64,000 nt of DNA from Novosphingobium sp. (GCF_039595395.1 NZ_JBCNLP010000001.1:868001-932000); one strand, 5' to 3'; shown: positions 16,579 to 25,388, numbered from the stretch's first letter. A program made the numbers and translations. The notes: generated by a model not told the origin, from the sequence alone.

Positions 16579-16743
16579 TTATCTGCTGAGAAAAACGATG
16601 ACAGCCAGACCAATCGCCAAAAACACGATGGTCAGGCACCCGCCCCAGAATGCTTTGCCCCTTCCATTCACAATGTTGTTCAGGGCCTTAAACAAGTCGG
16701 GCAGGGTATCCGCGAAAAATTCAACGACCTCGCCGATCACCAC
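16579..16743 (-). CDS. Small single-pass membrane protein coupled to ruvX
   Basis: A 53-54 residue frame starting at GTG 16743 or 16740; the latter overlaps the ruvX stop as GTGA, as do several gene junctions in this genome. The sequence is an acidic amphipathic start (VVIGEVVEFFADTLPDLFKA), a short polar linker (LNNIVNGRGKAFWGG) and one strong hydrophobic helix (CLTIVFLAIGLAVIVFLSR). No family is recognised. Support is the coupled start, the clean membrane helix and the fact that the frame ends just before the repeat. It is short enough to be missed by standard gene calling. Confidence 0.5.
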   Translation of the reverse strand: MVIGEVVEFFADTLPDLFKALNNIVNGRGKAFWGGCLTIVFLAIGLAVIVFLSR

Positions 16744-17216
16744 CGCATCCCGCCAGCCAGCGCATCACACGCTGCCTGAAGAATCACCGCCGCTGCTGCC
16801 GAATCGATGCGTTCCTTGCGCTTGGCGCGGCTGAAGTCCTGTTCGATCAGCCCGCGTTCGGCGCTGGTGGTGGACCAGCGCTCGTCCCACAGCAGGATGG
16901 GCAGTTCCAGCACCGCCAGATTGCGGGCATAGGCGCGGGCCGACTGCGCGCGGGGGCCTTCGGAGCCGTCCATATTCAGCGGCAGGCCGATGACGATGCC
17001 CTTGATCGAGCGCTCGGTGATCAGCGCGGTGATCAGCGCCTTGTCGACGGAGAACTTGCCCCGCGCGATGGTCTTGCCGGGGGAGGCGATGCGCCAGTCG
17101 GGGTCGCAGAAGGCGGTGCCGATGGTCTGGGTGCCCAGGTCGAGGCCAATCAGGCCACCGCCGTCGGGCAGCCAGTCGCGCATGTCGAGCGCGCCGGTGG
17201 TAATAAGGGCAGTCAC
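16737..17216 (-). CDS. ruvX: RuvX/YqgF family Holliday-junction resolvase-like nuclease
   Basis: YqgF proteins have an RNase H-like fold and act in pre-16S rRNA maturation and/or recombination. The 159-residue protein has the first acidic strand LIGLDLGTQTIGTAF, the IKGIVIGLPLNMDGSEGPRA motif, the catalytic LLWDERWSTTSAE and the C-terminal RIDSAAAAVILQ aspartate motif. The GTG at 17216 overlaps the stop of the upstream DUF3089 gene (GTGA); a longer frame to 17264 is only readthrough. It is the penultimate gene of a minus-strand run that starts at pyrE. Confidence 0.93.
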   Translation of the reverse strand: MTALITTGALDMRDWLPDGGGLIGLDLGTQTIGTAFCDPDWRIASPGKTIARGKFSVDKALITALITERSIKGIVIGLPLNMDGSEGPRAQSARAYARNLAVLELPILLWDERWSTTSAERGLIEQDFSRAKRKERIDSAAAAVILQAACDALAGGMRW

Positions 17217-18394
17217 GGGTGGGAGCCTCCGGTGGGGGCCTGACGGGCGCGCAGGCCGTGCCATGCGCTGGTGCGGGCGATGAAATCGGCGCGCAGATTG
17301 GCCCAGAACAGGGGGATGTCATAGACGTGGTAATTGTTGCCGGGCGCCACGAAGGGGCCCATTTTCGGTCCGGGACCGATCATCAGAAAGCCATCGGGGC
17401 CACAGCGCGCGGGCACCAGGCCGGGCACCAGCCGCGCGCCGGTCATGGTGGCGTCGGGCACCAGCGTGCCGAGGTTGGCGGTGGGCGGGGCGGGATCGGT
17501 GCTCTGGCGGCCGGTTAGCGGATTGGTGCAAAGGAAGGGTGTGCCGCCCCGGTTCTGCCCGTCGAGCCCCGGAAAGCGGGCATAGGCGTGGCGGACCATG
17601 GTGGTGTCGGCGGGGTCGGCAAAGCTCTGCCAGCTCAGGATGCAGCCGGACTGGCCGGGGGCGGTGCAGGCGGGCAGGCCCATCAGCGGCAGGTCGTGCT
17701 GCAGGCTGACGGGCCAGCCGGCGATATAGGCGGCGGCGATGCGGGCGGCCAGCGGGCGGCCCGCGACGCGCTCCTTCATCAGGCGCATCAGGTGGAAGGA
17801 GCCCTGACTGTGGCCGACCAGCACGATGGGCAGGTTGGGGTTGCTCTGGGCGATGAAGGAATCGAAGGCGGCCAGCACATCGCCATAGGCGGCGTTCAGC
17901 GAGCGCTTGCCCTCGGGCTTTTCGGTGAGGAAGGCGCCGAAGGTGGCCTGCCGATAGCGCGGCGCCCAGAGCTGCGCCGCATCGTTGAAAGGGCTGGCGA
18001 GGCCGCGCGTGAAGAGGTCGGCGCGGGCATTGGCCAGCGTGTCGTCGGGGGCGGCGTTCCAGCGTAATTTGTCGAACTCGCTGGTGGGGGGGACGAAGAA
18101 CACCAGCACCGGCAGGCGGTTGGGAGCAGGTGCCACGCCAGCGGGCAGCCAGTGTGCAGGGTCGCCGGGCGTGCCATCGCCATGGGAGATCCAGCGGGCG
18201 GGGTCGTGATAGTCGTCGGCACGGGCCGGGGCGGGCGGGGTGAAGGGCACCGGGGGCACGAAGGCGAATTGCGACAGCTCCTGCGCCCAATAGCGCATGC
18301 CGAAAAGCCCTGCGATCACCAGCAGACCTGCAAAGATCGCGACATAGATAAGCTTCCTGCTCAAATTCGGCCTGCCTGCGCCTGCCTGCACCAT
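17213..18394 (-). CDS. DUF3089 alpha/beta-hydrolase-like protein with N-terminal membrane anchor
   Basis: A 393-residue protein. One membrane helix (about 13-33, LIYVAIFAGLLVIAGLFGM) is followed by an exported alpha/beta-hydrolase-type domain. The nucleophile elbow VGHSQGSFHL, the preceding AAFDSFIAQSN helix, the oxyanion-side strand PVLVFFVPPTSEF and a late NNYHVYDIPLFWANLR histidine segment fit the DUF3089 family of lipase-like proteins. Substrate unknown. It lies 18 bases downstream of the AI-2E-family transporter and overlaps ruvX, so it belongs to the same minus-strand unit. Confidence 0.85.
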   Translation of the reverse strand: MVQAGAGRPNLSRKLIYVAIFAGLLVIAGLFGMRYWAQELSQFAFVPPVPFTPPAPARADDYHDPARWISHGDGTPGDPAHWLPAGVAPAPNRLPVLVFFVPPTSEFDKLRWNAAPDDTLANARADLFTRGLASPFNDAAQLWAPRYRQATFGAFLTEKPEGKRSLNAAYGDVLAAFDSFIAQSNPNLPIVLVGHSQGSFHLMRLMKERVAGRPLAARIAAAYIAGWPVSLQHDLPLMGLPACTAPGQSGCILSWQSFADPADTTMVRHAYARFPGLDGQNRGGTPFLCTNPLTGRQSTDPAPPTANLGTLVPDATMTGARLVPGLVPARCGPDGFLMIGPGPKMGPFVAPGNNYHVYDIPLFWANLRADFIARTSAWHGLRARQAPTGGSHP

Positions 18395-18412
18395 GCTCAG
18401 GTGGTTCTGGGT

Positions 18413-19540
18413 TCAGGTGGTTGCGGGTTCATCCTGCACGGCTTCGCGGCGCGCCGCCAGCCTTTCCAGCAGCACCTTGATCATCGCCAGCATCGGATCG
18501 GCCAGTGCCAAACCGATGATGCCGAAGAGCGCCCCCATCACCAACTGCATGCCCAGCACCAGAGCGGGCGCCAGATCGGCGGTTTTCTTGGCCACCATCG
18601 GCACGATGACATTGCCGTCGATGCCCTGCACCACGACATAGACCGCGATGCAGTAAAGCCCCATGGAAGGCCCGCCCGAAAAGCCCACCAGCACCATCAG
18701 CAGGCCGGAGATCGGCGCGCCGATGTTGGGCAGGAAGGCGAGCATGCCCGACAGCAGGCCGAGCAGGGTGGCCATCGGCACGCCCCCCAGTTGCAGGGCC
18801 AGGCCGATGGTCACGCCTTCCACCGTCATGCCGATCAGGCGGCCGAACAGCAGGCGGCGCAGCGTATGGCCCATAGCCTGAAACATGGCGTTGAAGGCCG
18901 GGCGGCTTTCGCGCGGCAGCATCCAGGCCAGGCCCCGCTGATAGGGCGCGGGATCGACCGCGAAATAGATGCCCAGCACCAAAATCAGGAACAGGGTGGT
19001 TGCCCCGCCGATAAAGCCGCCCAGCAGGCCGGGCAGCTCGTTGATGCCGCCCAGCGCGCGCTCGGTCAGCGTCTGGCGCATGCGGGTGTTGATCTGGATG
19101 CCGTGCTGATCGGCCCAGTGCAGGATCTTGAAAGTTTGCGCCGTCAGCGTGGCGGGCAGGGCGGCCGCCTGCGCGGCGATCTGGCTGCCGGCATAGGCGA
19201 TAACGGAAAGCAGGAAGGCCACGGCAAACAGCAGCACCAGCACCACGCGCCAGATGCGCGGGATGGGCAGCACCTTGCCCAGCAGGCGCGCGCCACCATC
19301 GATCATCGCGCCGAAGACGATGCCGCCGAACACCACGATCAGCGGCTGCGCCAGCACCACGCTCAAGGCCATCAGCGCGGCAATGCCCAGCCAGATGAAG
19401 GCGCGGCGGGCCTCGGCGCGGACCTGCGGGTCGGCGATGTCGGTCGGCCCCGGCTTGCGATCATGCTTGCGGGTCTGCGCCTCTTCGATGAGGACCTCTT
19501 CCTGCATCGGGGTCTCGGCGCTGGGGGCTGGGTCAGTCAC
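18413..19540 (-). CDS. AI-2E/PerM family transporter
   Basis: A 375-residue polytopic protein of the AI-2E (UPF0118, PerM/TqsA) exporter family. Paired helices near residues 48-80 (FIWLGIAALMALSVVLAQPLIVVFGGIVFG) precede a helix pair at 98-120, a central amphipathic segment, and the conserved C-terminal block GIDGNVIVPMVAKKTADLAP with ALVLGMQLVMGALFGIIGLALADP. Family members export small molecules or use Na+/H+ gradients; the substrate cannot be told from sequence. The start is GTG 19540. A long soluble N-terminal region of about 45 residues is charged. It follows lepB by 79 bases. Confidence 0.88.
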   Translation of the reverse strand: MTDPAPSAETPMQEEVLIEEAQTRKHDRKPGPTDIADPQVRAEARRAFIWLGIAALMALSVVLAQPLIVVFGGIVFGAMIDGGARLLGKVLPIPRIWRVVLVLLFAVAFLLSVIAYAGSQIAAQAAALPATLTAQTFKILHWADQHGIQINTRMRQTLTERALGGINELPGLLGGFIGGATTLFLILVLGIYFAVDPAPYQRGLAWMLPRESRPAFNAMFQAMGHTLRRLLFGRLIGMTVEGVTIGLALQLGGVPMATLLGLLSGMLAFLPNIGAPISGLLMVLVGFSGGPSMGLYCIAVYVVVQGIDGNVIVPMVAKKTADLAPALVLGMQLVMGALFGIIGLALADPMLAMIKVLLERLAARREAVQDEPATT

Positions 19541-19619
19541 GGGGCGTCGGTTCCTTGGGGGCAGGGGCGCGGGCAGGGGCGTGGGCAGGCGTCGGCGGAA
19601 AGATGGTCAGAAGCAGGAA

Positions 19620-20582
19620 TCAGCGAGCGGCGACTTTGTTCACTGCGGCCACCTTGTTGGCGGCAGGCTCGATGGGAGGGCGCAGGCTGTGCCAGGCACG
19701 GCCCTTGCGCAGACCCCTGATCCAGCTCAGCGGATTCCACGAGCCCGTGCCGTTGAAGGAATGGGTGATGAATTCGGCGCGCCCGCCCACGTCGGAGAGC
19801 GGCACCGGCCCGCCAAGGCCGTTTTCTTCCAGCGGCACGCGGCTGTCGGCGGAATTGTCGCGGTTGTCGCCCATCAGGAAGACATGGCCTTCGGGCACCT
19901 TGATTTCCGCGACATGGTCGGTGGCCTTGTCGGTGTAATCCAGCACGGTGTAGCTGGCGCCATTGGGCATGGTTTCACGCAGGGCGGGGATCTCGCAGAC
20001 CTCCTGACCAGAAGGCTTGCGCACCAGCCCCCAGCCGTCGCAGGGGAAGGGATCCTCGGCCGAGCGCATGGCGTCGATGGGCAGCTCCACCGGGGGCTGC
20101 ACGGCCTGAGGCACCGGCTTGCCGTTCAGCACGATCTGGCCGTTGACGATGGCGATGCGGTCGCCGGGCAGGGCGACCACGCGCTTGATGTAATCCTCGG
20201 TGCGGCCACGCGGCACCACGATCACCACATCGCCATATTCGGGCGTGCGGCCCAGAATGCGCCAGTCCCCACGCGGCAGGATATGGAAGCTGGGCGAGGA
20301 CCAGTTCCAGCCATAGGCGAATTTGTTGACCACCAGATGGTCACCCACCCACAGGCCGGGCAGCATCGAGCCCGAAGGAATGTAGAAAGGTTTGGCCACG
20401 AAGCTGTGGAAGGCCAGCACCGCCAGCAGCATCGCCGCCAGCCCGCGAATCTCGGCCAGCCAGTTGAATTTTTCACGCGCCTGTTCGGGCTGCTGCGGGG
20501 CATCGGGCCGGGTTTCGGTGATCGTGGGGGTCTCGATCAGGGGCGTTGTGGTGGTCATGGGCTCTTCGGGCGGGATCGTCAC
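19620..20582 (-). CDS. lepB: Signal peptidase I LepB
   Basis: LepB cleaves Sec and Tat signal peptides at the periplasmic face of the inner membrane. The 320-residue protein has one N-terminal membrane helix (LAAMLLAVLAFHSFVAKPF), the catalytic serine in IPSGSMLPGL, the catalytic lysine in DYIKRVVALPGD, and the family box GDNRDNSADSR near the C-terminus. The GTG at 20582 overlaps the acpS stop (GTGA); ATG 20558 is an alternative nine codons in. A Pro/Thr-rich 40-residue N-terminal stretch before the helix is not conserved. Confidence 0.95.
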   Translation of the reverse strand: MTIPPEEPMTTTTPLIETPTITETRPDAPQQPEQAREKFNWLAEIRGLAAMLLAVLAFHSFVAKPFYIPSGSMLPGLWVGDHLVVNKFAYGWNWSSPSFHILPRGDWRILGRTPEYGDVVIVVPRGRTEDYIKRVVALPGDRIAIVNGQIVLNGKPVPQAVQPPVELPIDAMRSAEDPFPCDGWGLVRKPSGQEVCEIPALRETMPNGASYTVLDYTDKATDHVAEIKVPEGHVFLMGDNRDNSADSRVPLEENGLGGPVPLSDVGGRAEFITHSFNGTGSWNPLSWIRGLRKGRAWHSLRPPIEPAANKVAAVNKVAAR

Positions 20583-21010
20583 GACGTGACGGGAGGGGAT
20601 TGGGGTGTTGCCAGCGGACGGGCCTCGATCACCACAAAGGCCTGGGCGAAGGGGGCGTCGTCGGTTAGCGTCAGATGGATGAAGGCTTCATGCCCCTCGG
20701 GCGTGATCGCCGCCAGACGTTCCGCCGCGCCGCCGATGAGGCGCAGCGTGGGCGCGCCGCTCGGCGCATTGACCACGCCGATGTCCTTCATGAACACGCC
20801 CTCGGCAAAGCCGGTGCCCAGCGCCTTGGCGCAGGCTTCCTTGGCCGCGAATCGCTTGGCCAGCGTGCCGGTGCGGGTGAAGGGGCGGGTGTTGGCATGG
20901 GCACGCTCGGTCTCGGTGAAGACGCGCGCCTCGAAACGGTCGCCATGGCGCGAGAGCGCCGCCTCGATCCGCTCGATGCTGCACAGGTCGGACCCGATGG
21001 CGATGATCAT
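20579..21010 (-). CDS. acpS: Holo-[acyl-carrier-protein] synthase AcpS
   Basis: AcpS transfers 4'-phosphopantetheine from CoA to apo-ACP. The 143-residue protein has the Mg-binding N-terminal motif IIAIGSDLCSIERIEAAL, the FTETERAHA segment and the active-site RFAAKEACAKALGTG helix. It sits between pdxJ and lepB in an order common in alphaproteobacteria, 22 bases after pdxJ and overlapping lepB. The C-terminal PLATPQSPPVTS tail is a short non-conserved extension. Confidence 0.95.
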   Translation of the reverse strand: MIIAIGSDLCSIERIEAALSRHGDRFEARVFTETERAHANTRPFTRTGTLAKRFAAKEACAKALGTGFAEGVFMKDIGVVNAPSGAPTLRLIGGAAERLAAITPEGHEAFIHLTLTDDAPFAQAFVVIEARPLATPQSPPVTS

Positions 21011-21032
21011 GCTCTTGCTCCCCCCATGTGTC

Positions 21033-21788
21033 TCAGCCCCGTGCCTCGTCCATCAGCTCGCGCATGCGGCGCACCGCCGGGTCGAGCCCGGTGAAGATCG
21101 CCTCGCCGATCAGATAATGGCCGATGTTGAGTTCGGCGATCTGCGGGATGGCGGCAATGGGCTGCACATTGTCATAGGTCAGGCCGTGCCCGGCATGCGG
21201 CTCGATGCCGTTGCGCGCGGCCAGAGCGGCCATATCGGCCAGGCGGCGCAGCTCCACCGCGACGGCCTCGCCCTCGGCATGGGCATATTCGCCGGTGTGC
21301 AGTTCCACCACCGGAGCGCCCAGACGCATCGCCGCCTCGATCTGCCGCGCCTCGGGCGCGATGAACAGGCTGACGCGAATCCCCGCATCGAGCAAGCGCC
21401 CGACGATGGGGGCGAGGCGGTTGTGCTGTCCGGCTGCATCCAGACCGCCCTCGGTGGTGCGCTCTTCGCGGCGTTCGGGCACGATGCAGGCGGCATGCGG
21501 CTTGTGGCGCAGGGCGATGGCCAGCATCTCGTCCGTCGCGGCCATTTCGAGGTTCAGCGGCAGATTGGTCGCCGCCTGAATGCGCGAGAGATCCTCGTCG
21601 CGGATATGGCGCCGGTCCTCGCGCAGATGGGCCGTGATGCCATCGCCGCCCACCGCCGCCACGATCTGCGCCGCACGGACGGGATCGGGATGCTCGCCAC
21701 CGCGCGCGTTGCGGATGGTGGCGACATGATCGATGTTCACCCCCAGGCGCAGGCGATGGGGAGCGAGGGGGTGGGCTGGCTGGTTCAT
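21033..21788 (-). CDS. pdxJ: Pyridoxine 5'-phosphate synthase PdxJ
   Basis: PdxJ condenses 1-deoxy-D-xylulose 5-phosphate with 3-amino-2-oxopropyl phosphate, the last ring-forming step of DXP-dependent vitamin B6 synthesis. The 251-residue TIM-barrel protein shows LGVNIDHVATIRNARGG, GGDGITAHLREDRRHI, LNLEMAATDEML, CIVPERREERTTEGG, VVELHTGEYAHA and GHGLTYDNV, all in the expected order. The ATG at 21788 begins 12 codons before the barrel. It follows pyrE by 30 bases. Confidence 0.97.
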   Translation of the reverse strand: MNQPAHPLAPHRLRLGVNIDHVATIRNARGGEHPDPVRAAQIVAAVGGDGITAHLREDRRHIRDEDLSRIQAATNLPLNLEMAATDEMLAIALRHKPHAACIVPERREERTTEGGLDAAGQHNRLAPIVGRLLDAGIRVSLFIAPEARQIEAAMRLGAPVVELHTGEYAHAEGEAVAVELRRLADMAALAARNGIEPHAGHGLTYDNVQPIAAIPQIAELNIGHYLIGEAIFTGLDPAVRRMRELMDEARG

Positions 21789-21818
21789 GGCGTTTCCCTT
21801 TACGCTGTGCGGCGCGGA

Positions 21819-22403
21819 TTACGGCTTGGCGCGGCTGCCCGGCTTGATGGCGGGGATGGTGGCCAGTTCGGGCGGGATCTCATCGGGCGCCCAGGTCGGG
21901 AAGTTCAACTCGATCAGCGGGAAGAAGGGCACGCCCAGATCCGCCTGACCCGCGCTGCGGTCGACCAGAGCGGCACCGGCGATCACCTGACCGCCGGCTT
22001 CCTCGATGGCCTTGATGGCTTCGCGGCTGGAGAGGCCGGTGGTGACCACGTCTTCCACGATCAGCACCTTGTCGCCCGGATTGAGGGCAAAGCCGCGGCG
22101 TAGTTCGAAAGTACCGGTCGGGCGTTCGACGAACATCGCCTCGACGCCCAGCGCGCGGCCCATCTCATGACCGATGATCACGCCGCCCATCGCGGGGCTG
22201 ACCACGCAATTGATATCCTTGCGCAGTTCGCGCGGGATCTTCTGGGCGATGGCCATGGCCAGACGGCTGGCGCGCATCGGGTCCATCAGCACGCGGGCGC
22301 ATTGCAGATAATGGGCGCTGTGGCGCCCGGATGAGAGGAGAAAATGCCCTTCCAGCAGGGCGTTGCTTGCCCTGAATTCTGCCAGCACCTCGTCTTCGGT
22401 CAT
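21819..22403 (-). CDS. pyrE: Orotate phosphoribosyltransferase PyrE
   Basis: PyrE makes orotidine 5'-phosphate from orotate and PRPP in pyrimidine synthesis. From ATG 22403 the protein is 194 residues. Key features are FLLSSGRHSAHYLQCARVL, SPAMGGVIIGHEMGRALG and the PRPP-binding loop VLIVEDVVTTGLSSREAI. An in-frame TTG at 22412 would add three residues. It is the first gene of the minus-strand run and is divergent from coxB. A hairpin with a perfect seven-bp stem lies in the leader. Confidence 0.96.
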   Translation of the reverse strand: MTEDEVLAEFRASNALLEGHFLLSSGRHSAHYLQCARVLMDPMRASRLAMAIAQKIPRELRKDINCVVSPAMGGVIIGHEMGRALGVEAMFVERPTGTFELRRGFALNPGDKVLIVEDVVTTGLSSREAIKAIEEAGGQVIAGAALVDRSAGQADLGVPFFPLIELNFPTWAPDEIPPELATIPAIKPGSRAKP

Positions 22404-22430
22404 CGCGATCAAGCCTTTTTCTCAAACAGG

Positions 22431-22451
22431 AGCCCCGCAGACGGGGCTTTT
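22431..22451. promoter_or_regulatory. GC-rich hairpin in the pyrE/coxB divergent region
   Basis: AGCCCCG (22431-22437) and CGGGGCT (22442-22448) enclose CAGA, followed on the plus strand by TTT. It lies about 28 bases upstream of pyrE on its transcript. It could be a pyrimidine-linked attenuator of pyrE or a barrier between divergent units. No leader peptide was traced, so the role is open. Confidence 0.35.
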
Positions 22452-22630
22452 CGAGCCTTTTCAGACTCCGGGAACATACGTCCCATCAAAAAATGCCCCT
22501 AGAGGTGCTTGAGGTCGGGGGCAAGCGTGTGTAGACCTGTGGCCAAGGGGCAAAAGCCCCAGGCCAGTGTAAGAATGTGGAGAGGGGGCGTTTTTTTCGT
22601 CTCACTCGGAAAAACGGAAGACCAGAGGCC

Positions 22631-23623
22631 ATGACATTGGGAGACTTCCTCCACGCCACGCGGCGTGGAATGCGCCGGGCTGTATCTGGCCTGACGCTCT
22701 TATCGTTTGCCGCAATCGCCCATGCCGAAGGCGCGGGGCGACTCGCCGTTGCGCCTGGCGGCTACACGCCGATGAAGCCCACGCCGGGCAAGGGCATGCC
22801 GGTCGACGGCGGCATCACCTTCCAGCAGCAATATTCGCCCAATGGCGACTATGCCCTGTGGATGCATGACAGCTTCCTGCTGCCCATCGTCATCGCGGTG
22901 AGCGTCTTCGTGCTGGCGCTGCTGGTCTGGGTGGTGATCCGCTACAACCGCCGCGCCAATCCGGTGCCCTCGAAGACCAGCCACAACACCTTGCTCGAAG
23001 TGGTGTGGACCGGCGTGCCGATCCTGATCCTGCTGGTGGTCTTCGTCCCCTCGATGAAGCTGCTGGCCCGCCAGTACAAGGCGCCGCCCGCCAATGCGCT
23101 GACCATCAAGGCGACCGGCAACCAGTGGTACTGGTCCTATTCCTATCCCGACAATGGCGGCTTCGAGGTGATCAGCAACATGCTGCCCGACGAGGAAGCC
23201 AAGAAGCGCGGCGAACCGCCGCAGCTTGCCGCCGACAACCGCATGGTCGTCCCCGCCGGAGAGCCGATCCATCTGCAGACCATCGGCGCGGATGTGATCC
23301 ACTCCTTCGCGGTGCCCTCGCTGTGGTTCAAGCTGGACGCGGTGCCGGGGCGCATCAATGAAAAGGTGCTCTTCGTGAAGGAGCCGGGCGTCTATTACGG
23401 CCAGTGCTCCGAACTGTGCGGCGCGCGCCATGGCTATATGCCCATCGTGGTCGAAGCGCTGGACCGCCCGCATTACAACGCCTGGGTGATGACCCATGCG
23501 GGCGCCAAGGTGGATGGCGCGCCTGTGGCGGCTCCTGCCGCTGACGTGACGCCCGCTGCCGCGACCGCTCCCGCCGCCGATTCGGCTGCGGATGCCGCCT
23601 CTTCCTCGGGCTCCGCTGCCTGA
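22631..23623 (+). CDS. coxB: Cytochrome c oxidase subunit II (CuA subunit)
   Basis: Subunit II of the aa3-type oxidase takes electrons from cytochrome c through CuA and passes them to subunit I. The 330-residue protein has a signal sequence (about 1-32), two membrane helices (LLPIVIAVSVFVLALLVWVV and VVWTGVPILILLVVFVPSM) and a periplasmic cupredoxin domain. The aromatic cluster NQWYWSYSYP and the full CuA ligand set H...CSELCGARHGYM (about residues 210-270) are present. A 45-residue Ala-rich tail follows. The ATG at 22631 gives a proper signal peptide; the frame upstream to 22577 is basic and unlike the family. Confidence 0.96.
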   Translation: MTLGDFLHATRRGMRRAVSGLTLLSFAAIAHAEGAGRLAVAPGGYTPMKPTPGKGMPVDGGITFQQQYSPNGDYALWMHDSFLLPIVIAVSVFVLALLVWVVIRYNRRANPVPSKTSHNTLLEVVWTGVPILILLVVFVPSMKLLARQYKAPPANALTIKATGNQWYWSYSYPDNGGFEVISNMLPDEEAKKRGEPPQLAADNRMVVPAGEPIHLQTIGADVIHSFAVPSLWFKLDAVPGRINEKVLFVKEPGVYYGQCSELCGARHGYMPIVVEALDRPHYNAWVMTHAGAKVDGAPVAAPAADVTPAAATAPAADSAADAASSSGSAA

Positions 23624-23645
23624 TTTTATTCAAGGACGGATCACC

Positions 23646-25334
23646 ATGGCCACGATCCCTCACGATGATTTCCTTGCCCATGAGCATGAGGATCACGCGC
23701 ATCATGACCACAAGCCGGGCTTTTTTGCCCGCTGGTTCATGTCGACCAACCATAAGGACATCGGCACGCTCTATCTGATCTTCGCGGTCTGCGCGGGGAT
23801 CATCGGTGGCGCGATTTCCGGCATGATGCGCGCGGAACTGGCGCATCCCGGCATCCAGTATCTCGGCTGGTTCGCCACGCATATCTTTGGCGAGACCAAC
23901 CCCAGCTTCGACCAGACGCTGCATCTGTGGAACGTGCTGATCACGGCGCATGGCCTGATCATGGTGTTCTTCATGGTGATGCCCGCGATGATTGGCGGCT
24001 TTGGCAACTGGTTCGTGCCGCTGATGATCGGCGCGCCCGACATGGCCTTCCCGCGCATGAACAACATCAGCTTCTGGCTAACGGTGGCGGGGTTCTGCTC
24101 CTTGATGATCTCGCCCTTCGTGCCGGGGGGCACAGGGAATGGCGCGGGCATCGGCTGGACGGCCTATGCGCCGCTCTCCACCACCGGTTCGCAAGGCCCG
24201 GCGGTCGATTTCGCGATCTTCTCGCTGCATCTAGCGGGTGCGGGCTCGATCATGGGGGCGATCAACTTCATCACCACCATCTTCAACATGCGCGCACCGG
24301 GCATGACGCTGCACAAGATGCCGCTCTTCGTGTGGTCGGTGCTGGTGACGGCCTTTCTGCTGCTGCTGGCGCTGCCGGTGCTGGCTGCGGCGATCACCAT
24401 GCTGATCACCGACCGCAACTTCCACACCACCTTCTTCGACCCCGCCGGCGGCGGTGATCCGATCCTGTTCCAGCACCTGTTCTGGTTCTTCGGCCACCCC
24501 GAGGTCTACATCATGATCCTGCCCGGCTTCGGCATGATCAGCCAGATCATCTCCACCTTCTCCAAGAAGCCGGTCTTCGGCTATCTGGGCATGGCCTATG
24601 CCATGGTGGCGATCGGCGTGGTGGGCTTTGTGGTCTGGGCGCACCATATGTACACCACGGGCCTGTCGGAAGACGTGAAGATGTACTTCACCACGGCCAC
24701 CATGGTGATCGCAGTGCCCACCGGCATCAAGATCTTCAGTTGGATCGCCACCATGTGGGGTGGGTCGATCAGCTTCCGCTCACCGATGGTCTGGGCGATG
24801 GGCTTCATCTTCCTCTTCACCGTGGGCGGCGTCACCGGCGTGGTGCTGGCCAATGGCGGCATCGACGACAATCTGCAGGACACCTATTATGTGGTGGGCC
24901 ACTTCCACTATGTGCTCTCGCTGGGCGCGGTGACCTCGCTGTTCGCCGGTTTCTACTACTGGTTCCCCAAGATGAGCGGGCGCTGGCATTCGGAATTCCT
25001 GGCGCATCTGCACTTCTGGGTGTTCTTCGCGGGCGTGAACATGGTGTTCTTCCCCATGCACTTCCTGGGGATGCAGGGCATGCCGCGCCGCTATCCCGAC
25101 TATGCCCCGGCCTTCGAGAAGTGGAATCACCTCTCCACCGTGGGCTATATGGTGATGAGCGTGTCGATCGTGATCTTCCTGGTCAACATCGCCTATGCCT
25201 TCATCGCGGGCAAGAAAGCCGCAGGCAATTACTGGGGTGAGGGCGCCACGACGCTGGAATGGACCCTGTCCAGCCCGCCGCCCTTCCACCAGTTCGAGAC
25301 TCTGCCCAGGATCGAGGACAGCCATCACCATTGA
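23646..25334 (+). CDS. coxA: Cytochrome c oxidase subunit I (aa3 type)
   Basis: Subunit I carries heme a and the heme a3-CuB centre and pumps protons. The 562-residue protein has 12 membrane helices. CuB and heme ligands are visible in FWFFGHPEVYIMILPG (with the cross-linked His-Tyr pair), VWAHHMYTTGL and YYVVGHFHYVLSLGAV; the K- and D-channel region IGGFGNWFVPLMIGAPDMAFPR is normal. The N-terminus is histidine-rich (HEHEDHAHHDHK), seen in several sphingomonad relatives. The ATG at 23646 is 22 bases after the coxB stop. The 3' end shows a small direct duplication around the stop. Confidence 0.97.
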   Translation: MATIPHDDFLAHEHEDHAHHDHKPGFFARWFMSTNHKDIGTLYLIFAVCAGIIGGAISGMMRAELAHPGIQYLGWFATHIFGETNPSFDQTLHLWNVLITAHGLIMVFFMVMPAMIGGFGNWFVPLMIGAPDMAFPRMNNISFWLTVAGFCSLMISPFVPGGTGNGAGIGWTAYAPLSTTGSQGPAVDFAIFSLHLAGAGSIMGAINFITTIFNMRAPGMTLHKMPLFVWSVLVTAFLLLLALPVLAAAITMLITDRNFHTTFFDPAGGGDPILFQHLFWFFGHPEVYIMILPGFGMISQIISTFSKKPVFGYLGMAYAMVAIGVVGFVVWAHHMYTTGLSEDVKMYFTTATMVIAVPTGIKIFSWIATMWGGSISFRSPMVWAMGFIFLFTVGGVTGVVLANGGIDDNLQDTYYVVGHFHYVLSLGAVTSLFAGFYYWFPKMSGRWHSEFLAHLHFWVFFAGVNMVFFPMHFLGMQGMPRRYPDYAPAFEKWNHLSTVGYMVMSVSIVIFLVNIAYAFIAGKKAAGNYWGEGATTLEWTLSSPPPFHQFETLPRIEDSHHH

Positions 25335-25359
25335 TCTGGCATCACCATTGATTGTCAGA

Positions 25360-25388
25360 GGAGCCCCGCGTCTCGGGCGCGGGGCTCC
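25360..25388. terminator. Strong GC hairpin between coxA and ctaB
   Basis: Perfect 11-bp stem GGAGCCCCGCG / CGCGGGGCTCC with a seven-base loop. There is no U-run after it on the plus strand, so it may be an mRNA-stabilising or partial-termination structure that sets coxBA expression above the assembly genes. Confidence 0.55.

Noticed and set aside
19254..22103. A plus-strand frame of about 950 codons opposite lepB, acpS and pdxJ
   Set aside because: All three minus-strand genes have clear catalytic motifs and coupled starts. The plus-strand translation has no recognisable domain.
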